Source: Struthio camelus (taxonomy: Eukaryota; Chordata; Aves; Struthioniformes; Struthionidae). Taken from it: a stretch of DNA of 64,000 bases. Positions 24,301 to 32,600 of this stretch are shown here, piece by piece. Position 1 is the stretch's first letter. Every line of letters starts with the position of its first letter. The stretch is taken from positions 205,862,640 through 205,926,639 of the forward strand of contig NC_090942.1 in NCBI RefSeq assembly GCF_040807025.1, read 5' to 3'. Under the pieces are notes generated by a model. It worked only from the letters and a program-made list of their open reading frames with translations. It was not told the DNA's origin and searched no databases. Made by a program: the position numbers and the translations under genes.

Positions 24301-24360
24301 TAAAAATAATCATTTAACACTTAAAAAAATACGCAAGAGTTACCTTAGGAAGTGCTTCAT
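189..24360 (-). CDS. ELMOD1: ELMOD1, ELMO domain-containing protein 1 (3' end outside window)
   Basis: Spliced minus-strand gene; joined exons 24344-24360, 13776-13921, 13593-13621, 12735-12832, 9733-9862, 6150-6283, 4832-4900, optional 4537-4560, 1844-1894 and 189-322. All junctions are GT-AG and phases agree throughout. The product starts MKHFLRMFVQVCLYFYCK, as in human ELMOD1, and covers about 269 residues without the microexon (277 with it) before leaving the window at a Cys codon split after its first base. About 57 C-terminal residues should lie to the left, giving roughly 326 or 334 in total, the human isoform lengths as I recall them. Residues about 130-270 are the ELMO domain; the motif WCEIGFQGDDPKTDFRGMG carries the arginine (residue 174 here) needed for GAP activity in the family. 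Family knowledge: ELMOD proteins are GAPs for ARF and ARL2 GTPases, and mouse Elmod1 is needed for inner-ear hair-cell stereocilia. The hydrophobic, Cys-rich N-terminus suggests membrane association (inference). Confidence 0.96.
323..1843 (-). other. ELMOD1 intron, no further feature seen
   Basis: AT-rich intron of about 1.5 kb between the exons at 1844-1894 and 189-322. I see only short A/T runs. Open frames here do not resemble known proteins and lack splice context. Confidence 0.85.
1844..1894 (-). CDS. ELMOD1: ELMOD1 exon encoding QFSKAEWEKKRFDKAI
   Basis: A 51-nt exon on the minus strand. The acceptor is ctccccag before 1894 and the donor is gtaagtttaaag from 1843. The first base completes a Ser codon (AG|C), 16 codons follow, and GG is left to form Gly with the next exon. 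Human ELMOD1 has SKFSKAEWEKKRMDKAIG at this place. A second usable acceptor lies 9 nt downstream (attcag, exon from 1885) and would remove QFS in frame. I prefer the upstream site because it keeps the residues found in mammals. Confidence 0.93.
1895..4536 (-). other. ELMOD1 intron, A-rich, no gene seen
   Basis: Intron of about 2.6 kb. It contains a poly(A) tract near 3114-3128 and scattered A-rich stretches. No coding exon or recognisable repeat was found on either strand. Confidence 0.8.
4537..4560 (-). CDS. ELMOD1: ELMOD1 24-nt alternative microexon
   Basis: A 24-nt exon on the minus strand between acceptor ...tcataatgaag and donor gtatcc. It reads G GAA GTC ACT AAG AAG GAA CTA AG. With AG from the exon at 4832-4900 and C from the exon at 1844-1894 this gives R-EVTKKEL-S. 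Human ELMOD1 isoform 1 has, from memory, RDITKEEIS here, and a shorter isoform lacks these eight residues. The exon is phase-symmetric (2/2), so inclusion or skipping keeps the frame. A pyrimidine-rich stretch precedes it. Assignment rests on position, phase, length and sequence similarity; RNA evidence would settle it. Confidence 0.82.
4561..4831 (-). other. Short ELMOD1 intron upstream of the microexon
   Basis: A 271-nt intron between the 69-nt exon and the microexon. Its 3' part is T-rich on the minus strand, consistent with a polypyrimidine tract. Such short flanking introns are common beside regulated microexons (inference). Confidence 0.75.
4832..4900 (-). CDS. ELMOD1: ELMOD1 exon encoding YFAEWDTGIAQQVLSDSLQPKY
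   Basis: A 69-nt exon on the minus strand, acceptor atatctgcag before 4900 and donor gtaatgc from 4831. It completes a Val codon (GT|G), adds 22 codons and leaves AG. Human ELMOD1 has YFAERDATAAQQVLSDSLHPK here, so the alignment is clear but this exon is less conserved than its neighbours (AEWDTGIA against AERDATAA). Confidence 0.94.
4901..6149 (-). other. ELMOD1 intron with a poly(C)/CA tract
   Basis: Intron of about 1.25 kb. It contains a run of 13 C at 5436-5448 followed by a short CA-rich stretch, and an A tract near 6063. Nothing else recognised. Confidence 0.8.
6150..6283 (-). CDS. ELMOD1: ELMOD1 exon with the GAP arginine motif
   Basis: A 134-nt exon on the minus strand, acceptor tgtttctag before 6283 and donor gtaagtatg from 6149. 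It encodes 44 codons starting LWKCLKPNSPLKARISKQW and continuing CEIGFQGDDPKTDFRGMG, LLGLYNL, plus two bases of a Val codon. This is the core of the ELMO domain; the Arg of TDFRGMG is residue 174 and is the residue shown to be essential for ARF/ARL GAP activity in ELMOD2. Human has Gln where this junction gives Val. A donor two bases upstream (after TTG) would break the frame, so the gtaagt site is the right one. Confidence 0.97.
6284..9732 (-). other. ELMOD1 intron with a GC-richer block
   Basis: Intron of about 3.4 kb. It contains A-rich tracts at about 7147-7170, a 21-bp perfect palindrome at 7263-7283, and a GC-richer block at about 7830-8340 that stands out from the AT-rich surroundings. 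No exon was found. Confidence 0.8.
7263..7283. repeat. 21-bp perfect palindrome
   Basis: Two 10-nt arms, ttacctttac and gtaaaggtaa, around a single C. The arms are exact reverse complements. It lies in an ELMOD1 intron; no function is implied by the sequence alone. Confidence 0.85.
9733..9862 (-). CDS. ELMOD1: ELMOD1 exon encoding LGVSLQACLLQIVGYRNLVAEVE...
   Basis: A 130-nt exon on the minus strand, acceptor accctcatag before 9862 and donor gtaggtgcc from 9732. One base completes Gln, then 43 codons: LGVSLQACLLQIVGYRNLVA, EVEKLRREPYDSENPQ and HEEMLLK. Human ELMOD1 differs at only a few positions (for example ADVEKLRREPYDSDNPQ). Residues 98-140 of the protein, entering the ELMO domain. Confidence 0.97.
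9863..12734 (-). other. ELMOD1 intron
   Basis: Intron of about 2.9 kb. It holds a short CA/A-rich tract near 10081-10104 and a 27-bp tandem duplication at 11554-11607. A slightly GC-richer stretch at 11300-11470 has no recognisable identity. No exon found. Confidence 0.8.
11554..11607. repeat. Two-copy 27-bp tandem duplication
   Basis: Copies at 11554-11580 and 11581-11607 begin tccctcc(a/g)ctgaa and end with atag followed by (t/c)(g/a)tta. They differ at a handful of positions. Confidence 0.75.
12735..12832 (-). CDS. ELMOD1: ELMOD1 exon encoding RLQTSVSVHPDAIEKTIDDI...
   Basis: A 98-nt exon on the minus strand, acceptor ccttttttttag before 12832 and donor gtaagtctg from 12734. It encodes 32 codons, RLQTSVSVHPDAIEKTIDDI followed by MELKKINPDINP, plus CA of a Gln codon. 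Human ELMOD1 has LLQTSVSVHPDAIEKTIDDI at the same place. Residues 65-96. Confidence 0.97.
12833..13592 (-). other. ELMOD1 intron, no further feature seen
   Basis: 760-nt intron between the 98-nt and 29-nt exons; nothing recognised on either strand. Confidence 0.85.
13593..13621 (-). CDS. ELMOD1: ELMOD1 29-nt small exon encoding (E)ASLKSSKSK
   Basis: A 29-nt exon on the minus strand, acceptor ctcttaacag before 13621 and donor gtaagtg from 13592. AG completes Glu with the last base of the previous exon, then nine codons ASLKSSKSK. Human ELMOD1 has ETSLRDSKSK. Because 29 is not a multiple of three, skipping would shift the frame, so it should be constitutive. It is separated by only 154 nt from the exon at 13776-13921. 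Confidence 0.93.
13776..13921 (-). CDS. ELMOD1: ELMOD1 exon encoding MFVQVCLYFYCKCLWRCLKF...
   Basis: A 146-nt exon on the minus strand, acceptor tctttttggcag before 13921 and donor gtaactgc from 13775. The first G completes Arg 6; 48 codons follow, MFVQVCLYFYCKCLWRCLKF then VVRKLTGRCELQRICYNTKP and GAARTMKI, plus one base of Glu. It matches human MLIQVCLYFYCKFLWRCLKF closely. The segment is rich in Cys and aromatic residues and could bind membrane. The internal ATG at residue 7 could serve as an alternative start if the 24344-24360 exon is skipped. Confidence 0.97.
14565..14680 (+). mobile_element. CR1 LINE 3' tail fragment
   Basis: Plus-strand text gccctgagcc...ggtccaacctcagagc, then gctggactagagacctcctg, then gggatcccatcc is the familiar 3' end of CR1 retrotransposons (ctgagcaacctggtct...ggttggactagagacctcc). 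It is short and diverged and lies antisense to ELMOD1. Confidence 0.65.
15369..15415. repeat. 47-bp near-perfect inverted repeat (hairpin)
   Basis: Arms of 21 nt at 15369-15389 and 15395-15415 flank the 5-nt loop gtcaa. All 21 positions can pair as RNA on the plus strand, with one G-U. The arms begin ttccctttagctt and end aagctaaagggaa. Outside the hairpin, similar sequences containing acacagg(a/g) and tttaat recur in direct orientation (about 15343-15362 and 15451-15470). It could be a small foldback transposon or part of an old DNA transposon; no family could be named. Confidence 0.8.
20270..20790 (+). mobile_element. CR1 LINE 3' fragment
   Basis: About 500 bp of the 3' end of a CR1 non-LTR retrotransposon in plus orientation, antisense to ELMOD1. 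Recognisable pieces in order: ctactcagccctggtgaggc, ccactgctgggctcccc, gaggagaagctgagagagtt, tggagaagggaaggctc, agcactggaacaggtcgccc, agaggttatgga and gttggaccaggtgctc. The reverse-transcriptase C-terminus is broken by stops, so it is a dead, 5'-truncated copy. Confidence 0.9.
20863..20878. repeat. CA dinucleotide microsatellite
   Basis: A run of about eight CA units inside the ELMOD1 intron. Confidence 0.85.
24344..24360 (-). CDS. ELMOD1: ELMOD1 initiator coding segment (MKHFL + AG)
   Basis: Minus-strand ATG AAG CAC TTC CTA AG followed by donor gtaactc from 24343. With the G of the exon at 13776-13921 this gives MKHFLR-MFVQ, matching human MKHFLRMLIQV. The exon probably extends to 24387 after acceptor ttattacag. 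An in-frame TAA lies 18 nt upstream of the ATG (24379-24381), which fixes this ATG as the first possible start in the frame. Only 17 coding nucleotides, so automatic gene finders would easily miss it. Confidence 0.92.
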
Positions 24361-24387
24361 GATGACAGTTTTGCTTTGTTACTGGAG
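24361..24387 (-). other. ELMOD1: ELMOD1 5' UTR part of the initiator exon
   Basis: 27 nt between the acceptor ttattacag and the initiator ATG. It contains the in-frame stop TAA. The exon boundary is inferred from the splice site only. Confidence 0.65.
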
Positions 24388-27300
24388 CTGTAATAAGCTG
24401 ATCACTGATAGCCTCTTCTTTGCAGAAGATACCAGTTCTGTAGAAACAGAATTAAGATATTTACTAACAGAGAAAAAGAGGTACTCTGCATTTGTTCAAG
24501 TTTGTAAGCTGATCTTGAAAGATCTCGCCTGTATGTTTTCTTAAGTATTGAAAAAAACCCACTCACTCAGTAAAAACAAAAGTCTCAATTTGTTTATGCT
24601 CCTCAGCCTGAGTGCATACTTTGGCCAGACTACTATCCATGTCCCTCTTCTGAGGGATCAAAAGTTCAATTAAGAGCAGAGAATTAAGTGAGAACACCTG
24701 GAATTTGTTTCAAGCTGTTTCAAGCACTTCCTTAAGCAGCAGTGTGGCTCACAGCAGCTTCTAAATGGCAATCTCAAGAGAACTTCAGCTCTCAGATTAA
24801 GCCCTCTGTTTTTCAGAATTTGTAACAGCACTTGGATATCTCAAGTAAAAGCAGCATGCAAGAAAAGAACTACTACTAGGTCCTGATTTAAGTCACTATA
24901 GGATATACGTCCGGTAACAAAACTTTCCTGGTGAAAACTTTATGAAGTGATACAGCTGATGTCTTAGAACAAATATAGTTGACCAGGTTGCCAATCAGTT
25001 CCGAGAACTGGAATCCTTGAGTTAATTTTCATTGTAATTACCATTTAGTTTGAGTTGAGGAACATAAACAATTCAGCAAGAAACCTGATAAATATATAAC
25101 CCTGCCCATGCACTACGAAGTCCCCCATTGCTTCTTTTCTTTACTGCAGGTTTCTAAAACAGTATTCACATATGAGCAATATTGGAGTGAGAGGTGCAGA
25201 CTTCTCAGATGACTATACTTCTTATCCTGCAAAAGGCAATAAAAATACCTTCCATTTTCTGCCAGAAACCAGAATACCGTTACACGTGCTGGCAATTGGG
25301 ACAGCTTCCATACTTAAAAAGAACAAGGCCACACTTTAAATTTCTGTACTAGTATCGACCACACATGAAATCTTGAATGAGCACCACGCTCTTGAGAAAC
25401 CAGTCCATTTTTTCCACTTGCACAGTATAGAATAGGCTGAAAAGTTCCTAGAGGCCCAACAAAAATCTGACCACCTTTGTTATAGAAAGGAAAGCTATAC
25501 ATCTAGGAAACAGAGAAATTCAACCCTCTCTTCTTTTGCAGAACCCATCAGCACTGCTGGGATAAAATCCTTTCACCCCATCTAGTTTTCATTTTCTTTC
25601 CCTTTTGTTACTTGCTAGTTTTACATTATGCTGTTGCTTGCTGACAGGAAGAGAACAAGCATTTAAGTTTAGAAAAATGCAGCTATCTTGTTGGATTACA
25701 TCACATACACATAGGGCTTGCTAAAAATATATAATCCCCGAACTGCTAAGGCTTCATTCATTTATATTGTTTCTGACTGGCTGAATCATGTTGCTGTCCC
25801 CTGAATACAGCTGTAATTGGTGCTGGCTGCAGTGACAGCTGCTTGCAAGGGCAGAGGGATGCTCACATCAAACTACTTCATTAATGAACACAGTAGGCAG
25901 GCTCCCACTACTTCCCGTTACAGCTTTTGTTAAGTCTCAGACAACAGCAAGCACAGGGAGCATGGGAGATGGGCAAAAACCAGAGGGGATGTAACCTGCT
26001 CCTCTTCTCCAGTCCAATAATTTGCTGTTCAAAAGCTAGTTTGCGAAAGATTCTTACAGCTGCGTCTCAGCTTTTTAGCATCAACGTAAATGAAGGAAGC
26101 TTCACCACAATACTTTGACCCATGAGGGCAGCAGTGTAAGGAATACACCAAGAGTGCCAGGAGCTGTCAAATCAACCCCTTCCAAAATGTGTGCCGGCCT
26201 CAGTCTCCGAGGTCAGCTCCCTCCTGAGTCTGATCAGGGACCTTGCTGAAAGTGATGCTGCTCCTTCACTACTGCTCCAAAAAGAAGAGAAGTTGCACTT
26301 GTGTGAACCCCAGAATCTATTGAGACATGGCATGGCAGAAGCCTCAAAACATGCAGTGAGCTACAACCATTTTTTTGTTTTTCTTTGAATACTCATTAAG
26401 AGCTAGACTGTTTCAAGAACTGACTTTTAAATAAGTCAACACTGCTGTTCATCCACACCTGTCTTCTGCCCAAAAGGTAAACTCAAATTACGTTTTTGTG
26501 AATCTGGCCATTGGTTGCTCTCCCCTCTGCCCCACAAAACCTCATAAATAAGTAACAAAACACATGACGAGTGGTTAAAAGTATGAACTTTGGATCTTTT
26601 TTTTAAAATAGTCCTTGAAATTACTCATAAAATTGTTTTCTTGCTACTCTACCTTTTATTTTTTAAATTATTTGAGAAATAAACAAAAATAATGAATTTA
26701 AAAGATAAATGTAAATTTTAGAGCCTCTCTAGGGTTGAGGTTCCTAAGGCCATGGAACTCAAAGATCTCCAGCTTGGAGAGGGACTGAAGTTCACCTTGC
26801 AAGCTTGAATGGCAAGTCTGCTACAGCATAGAACTAGCCCATCGCCAGGTTAGAGAGCCACGACCTCAAAAACAGCCTCCTTCACTGGCACAAAAAGCAA
26901 TTAACTTCTTGGTAGTTAGGTGGAATTTAAGACTAGGATGCAAGGCTTTCAGCACAAACAAAAGTATGCAGAGCCTACGCTGTTGTCTTGGCTCCACATA
27001 AGAGAAGAAATTTACTTTAATGCCTGGCAGACAGGCATTGTACTGAACAGGTCATAGCCTTCACAATGATAGAAGTTAATGCTATGCTCTGCAATTCTTG
27101 CAACAATTCATGCATATTGACACAAACACAGCATTAAGGTATTGACATCCATGCTAGACCAGGAAGCTGAATCTGAGGGCAAGAATCTACAAAATCACCT
27201 TTAAATAAGTAGGACCAGAGGGTAGCATTCTCCTTTTCCACATACCTTCATAAGGGAGTTTAATAAGTTTTTTTTTTTTTAAATGAAGAAAGTACTATTT

Positions 27301-29174
27301 AAACTCTTAAATTACTTAGAATCCACTTCTAAAAACTATGGACCTGGTCACAGCTGAGTTAATTAAACAACTCATAAAACCATAGAGCGGCTACCCCTAA
27401 TTTCCACCAACCTCTTCTCTTCTCAAAAGAAAGTAGACTTCTTTGAAAATACGAAAGAAAAAAAAATTACTCTATTTTACTCCCAGGAAACTTGTTACAG
27501 CATGTCAATGAGTAAGAGCTTTAGACTACATTTATTTGCACCTCTTCTGAGACTTCTCAGGCAAACTGTTTTGTCAATTACCATCAGATGTGCTTGGAAA
27601 AAAGTACTTGGGGTTCAGGCAGAAGGACTTGGCTCACAGCCTCCTATTTTCTTACTGAAAGATATACCAGAATAATTTCTTCATTAAGTTGGATGCTTGT
27701 AGAGCAGGAATGCTTGCAAAGTCCGCTTGCAGCAAAGAAAGAGACACAGCAAAGGGAACTTCCACAGGTGAAAAATAATCAGGGTAATGAACATTGTGAG
27801 CTTGTTGAAAGAAGAAAAATTATATGATTTACCCTTAAGTGAGAAATGTACAACAGCCAGGTATTTGTGGAGACCAAAAAAATACCAGTTTCCTCAAGAT
27901 TTAGCTGTGCGCAGAAAAATCATTTTTGCCAAAAAACACCACTTTCACAACAAAATTTCCAAAGCCAGAAAGGTATCCAATGGATGACAACCTGTTGGCT
28001 GCTAGCATGCTGGAAACTTGTGTTTGTACTTTTATATGGTTTCACTCAGACCGAGAACTTGCATATTGGTTTTTCACATCATAAGAAAGTGTTCCAGCTT
28101 CAAGCTATAGAGTCACATTTTATCATCAAATGAATTTGGAAAAGACTTACCCTTTCTCCCTTTTTAGGTAAATTTTAAACCCATTTTGGTTTAATCAAGC
28201 AACTGCAGTAAGCCTGAAGACAAGTAGGTTTGATTGTCTGCTATCTTTGGTCGAACCCTTGGAATCCCTTACAGAAACAAGGCATAGATCTACCACTGAA
28301 AACCACGGGCCAAGGTTTAAGGTTTGCTGTTTGGGATGACAACAGATTCATGTTCTAACGCTATAGCTGCGTGATGACAGAGCAAAGACTTGAGAAACTT
28401 GTGCATACGGAAGATCTGAACTCACCTTGGGAGATTTCATCCCATATGACAAATAACCCCCTCTCCCTCCCACAACAACCCCCCCCAACCCCATTCCTTG
28501 GAAATTTATTCATCTAGCTTTTTCTTAAGTTGGACAGGAGTTTCCCATCCTAAAACTATCTGCAGCTTTTCCTGGATAAGCAGCAATATAATTACATACA
28601 ACTGCAATAAAATTACAAGATCTGTATAAAAATGTAAACAAAGCTTTCCTTAAATGAACATTAACTGTTTGGATTCTTGTGACTAATTGATGTTTGTTTT
28701 CTCTTTTAAATACTATAGCAAAAAGTCACAATCTGAAAGGTTAACAGTTACTGGAGGCTGAAAGAAGTCAAGAGTAAGCCCTAAAAGTCACATCTTGCTC
28801 TGAAGCTGAGGGTTTACTCTGTCTTCAAGAGGGCTGCAGATATAGTTGACGGAAAAAAATGTATTGTTTAATACTTTTATATAAATCATAATATTTGCAG
28901 AGTAAAATATAGAACAATGGTAGTTTTCCTCACAATATTTATCTGCAAGCAAGAAACTCACCTGGCATGCTAATGCATATTACAAACATTTCAAAGGTTT
29001 TATTCTAGTTATAAAGAAAGAATAGCTGTGCTGAAGAGAAATCAGCAGCACCATTAAGATAAACAGAATTGAATACAGGCTAACAATCCACATTAATAAC
29101 GTCCTAGTTTCCAGTTCGGGGCCCCAGCAATACCCAGAAAATCATCAGTAAACTGAAGTTCAGGGGAGAGCTAC

Positions 29175-29610
29175 AAACAGTTGGGGCTGGAGTACCTGCC
29201 CTGCGAGGAGAGGCTCGGGTAGATGGGCTTGTTCAGCCTGAAGCAGAGATGGCTTTGGAGCACCTGACAGCAGCCCCCAGTACCTACACGAAGGTCACTG
29301 AGGAGATGGAAGCAGGCTCTTCACAGCAGGGCATGGCAAGAGGACAAGGGACAACAGGCGTAAGTTCAAACAGGAGAGGTTTACTTTGGACATATGGAGG
29401 ACCTGTTTTCCTGCCCATTATGGCACCCAAGCACTGGAACAGGTTGCCCAGTTTCTTAAACTTCTGAAGACAGAGTCAATTGAATCAAGCCCTGAGCAAC
29501 TTGGTCTGACATCAGAGCTGACCCTGCTGTGAGCAGGAGGTTGGACTAGAGACCTCCTGAGGTCCCTCCCTATAGTCACTCTTTCGGAGTGATCTGAGAT
29601 CCTGGGATCA
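29175..29610 (+). mobile_element. CR1 LINE 3' fragment
   Basis: Plus-strand CR1 tail: gaggagaggctcgggtagat, gggcttgttcagcctgaagc, cagtacctac, aagcactggaacaggttgcc, ccctgagcaacttggtctga, catcagagctgaccctgctg and ggttggactagagacctcct. It is less diverged at the 3' end than the other two tails, but is 5'-truncated and has no open frame. Confidence 0.9.
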
Positions 29611-32600
29611 GTGTACCCAAGTTTTAAAATTTTATTTTAATAGTTTAAGAACTCCCACCTCCGCACTAAAACATTATGTAATTAGTAATATCTCCCACGA
29701 AACAATCTCAGCTTGAGGGTGGAACATGATTACTCCCTCCGCACCTCTGCTCCCTGACAAAAGTCTCCACTACTCAGTTTGACCACAAGCAAATTGAGTA
29801 AGGAACTTACAACTGAAGAATAAGAAAGTCCATAACAGTCCTGCCAACATATGCACAGCTGCAAGTATTTAACCCCCCACAACTCCAGGGCCCCAGTTCA
29901 GTCAAGCTATATTAACTCTTAGCAAATATTGCTTACTATGGAATAGATACATTTCTACTGACACTTTACCTAATTGCATTAATACCTCAAAGTGGAGGAC
30001 AGAAAAAAAAAAAAACCACACAGAAAACAAACAAGAAAAATCAATCCCCCTGCCACACACACCAAACCCCAAACTCCATTAAAACAGTTTCTTCAACTAT
30101 GCAGTAAAAATAAAGAATCATCAATGGTCTTACTCAGTGTACTGATTTAGACATTATTATGCATTTTAGTAATTATAGTGCATAGGACTCTGACTTGAAA
30201 CACAACCTGGGAAACTGATCCCTTATTGAAATGGCTGTGAGAAACAGGTCACTTCCAAGTTCTGTGAAATCGAGGCTTGAAATACTTTATGTTGGCTCGG
30301 AAGTGGCTTTGTCCTACACCAACAGATGCAGCCACAGTCAGGACCAGCTGAAAGACCAACAGCTGACACTTGTTTTTTGGGAGCTCAGTTTCTCATCTCA
30401 ATACAGAAGGGTATTCTTGTTTCCATGCACCCGAGACGAGGTGGTATTCAATTTCAAGCATTCTTAGGAGAAAGTCTTGGAACAAAATGTCACAGTTGAT
30501 TGATGAAGTTAATGAACAACACTTGACTTCAGTTACACTGTCACAGGTAATAAGATTTTCTCTCCTCATCTCCATTACATGTTGACATTTTATGTTTCTG
30601 TATTTCACTGAGAGGGTGAAAGAAAGGCTAGATGAAGTCAGACTTTACTGAATTTTAGTCCCGTCTAAAAGGACCCGTTTGAGATCATGAGCACACACAA
30701 TATAAGCTTTTGTTCACAGCTGTTTCTTTGTACTGCCTAAAATCCCAGTAGGGTCATGGGAGGAGGGACACAAAAGACAGAATAGTACTTTGAAAGTCTA
30801 GTTCTACAGTCCGAACTTACCACTTCGGTGCATAACTGCCTCTTTAAAGTGGTAAGTAATCTCACAGAGACTAGAACAGAAACAAGAAAGCATCAGGAGG
30901 CTCTCCCAGTGACTGTATCTGACAGCTACAAAAAGCTAGAGGATTACATTTGGATTCAAGAAAACTTAGTCACCAAATCCCACATTGTTAAGTTACCTCT
31001 ATCATCACCCAGTTAAGTCTAAACACTGCAATTCTCAGTAGATTTTTGCTAGGTGATAACCCACAGCTTGTCACAGACAACATCAAAATTCAACCTTGTA
31101 GAAACAGCTCCACAACACATGGCAGCCTTTCTCAAAGGGCAGAGATCTATTTTTCTGTCACTGACTTTTTAAAGCAAGATAAATTTTAAACACTCAGCAA
31201 CCGAGATGTACAGATGTACCTATTTCACATTGAGAGCTATAGAAATATTCTAGTTTTACTGATTTTCATTGTTTCAGTTCTGCCGTGATGCAGAAAGATA
31301 TTGAAGAAATAAGTATACTAAGTCACCTGTGGTCTATAGTGACTACTTTATTGGGTACATTCCATCTCTTAACACTAAACATGAAGATGAGAAGGCAGAG
31401 GAGGCTTTCCACATCCCAGAATATGGTACGCTTCTAGAAATGCGGTCAGATGCTCAACTTCAAATGGAACTACAGCATTTCCAAGTGTTGTTTGTTAGGA
31501 ATGGAAGCATTATAGACAGAAACAATGTATTTCTTGAGGAAAGTGCATTTTAACCAGAAGAGGCCTGAGTAGATGAAATACTAGCTTTAAAAAAAAAAAA
31601 AAATCCTCATGCTTGAAAACAGTCTTCATTTCAACCCAGGACAACATGGCAGGAGGTTACGTGGTTTTTTTTTAAGCATGCTTGCTTCATGCATTATAAT
31701 AAAAGCATCATTTCTGGCTACTTCTTATGAACTTTCATTTGACCTCTGATGAGTTCACTCAGGAGAACAGCAACTTTATCTGGTTGGCTTCTCTGTGTCT
31801 GCATGGTTTTCAGTTCAATGTTTCTAGCCTACTTGCTGTTTTCATACACACCATACAACAGCTTGTACTGAGAGGAAATCTGTTCTAAATAAAACATTAC
31901 ACTTTGTAGCAACATTCCTCCAACATTAGGATAAATCCTATGAGACTGGATGCATCAAATCAAGAGAAAGAGGCATCCTGCATTAGCTCTCGGACTAATT
32001 ACTGCAGAAACTCAATGTTTAAATAAATAAATAGAACTCCTATTTCCAAATCCAACCGATGCCCTTTTCACCTGCCTTTCTTGGTTTTCCCCTCACTGCC
32101 TAGATGAGGGGAAGGAGCAGGGACTGCTTCATCTTTACCCTTTTCACTTGCTACCAAAGTTAACTGAATTCTAGATTTGCTTCAGAGCCCTGCCAACTCC
32201 CAATACACAGTATAGCTTTTGGGGGAAGAAACTCATCATCCTACCAATGGGTCTAATGCAAATCCTCCTTGTCAATGGAATTACACTAGAAATGACTGCT
32301 CTGTTCTTTACCCTACCTTTCCAACATCTATTATAGCTACTTGGAACAGGTAGGATTAGTTTAACCATCTGATTAATACAACCCCATATAAGCGTTAGCA
32401 TGAGTGCTCATAAAACTAGGGTCTTTCACGCTTATTTGGTTAACAACTGACAAAAAACCAAGACAAAGACCACAGGCATCATTACAGAGGCCAAATGATC
32501 CTTTCAGGCTAGGGAAGGATAAAGCAGTAGGTTTACCCAGAAATTTGGTGAGTGTCAGACATAATTCTTACTGATCTAACAGAAAATTGCCTGACATGGT

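Larger units (their letters stand above)
13922..24343 (-). other. Large ELMOD1 intron (10.4 kb)
   Basis: Intron between the initiator exon and the second coding exon. It contains CR1 LINE tails at about 14565-14680 and 20270-20790, a strong 47-bp hairpin at 15369-15415 and a CA microsatellite near 20863-20878. Beyond these I recognise nothing; the open frames lack support. Confidence 0.8.
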
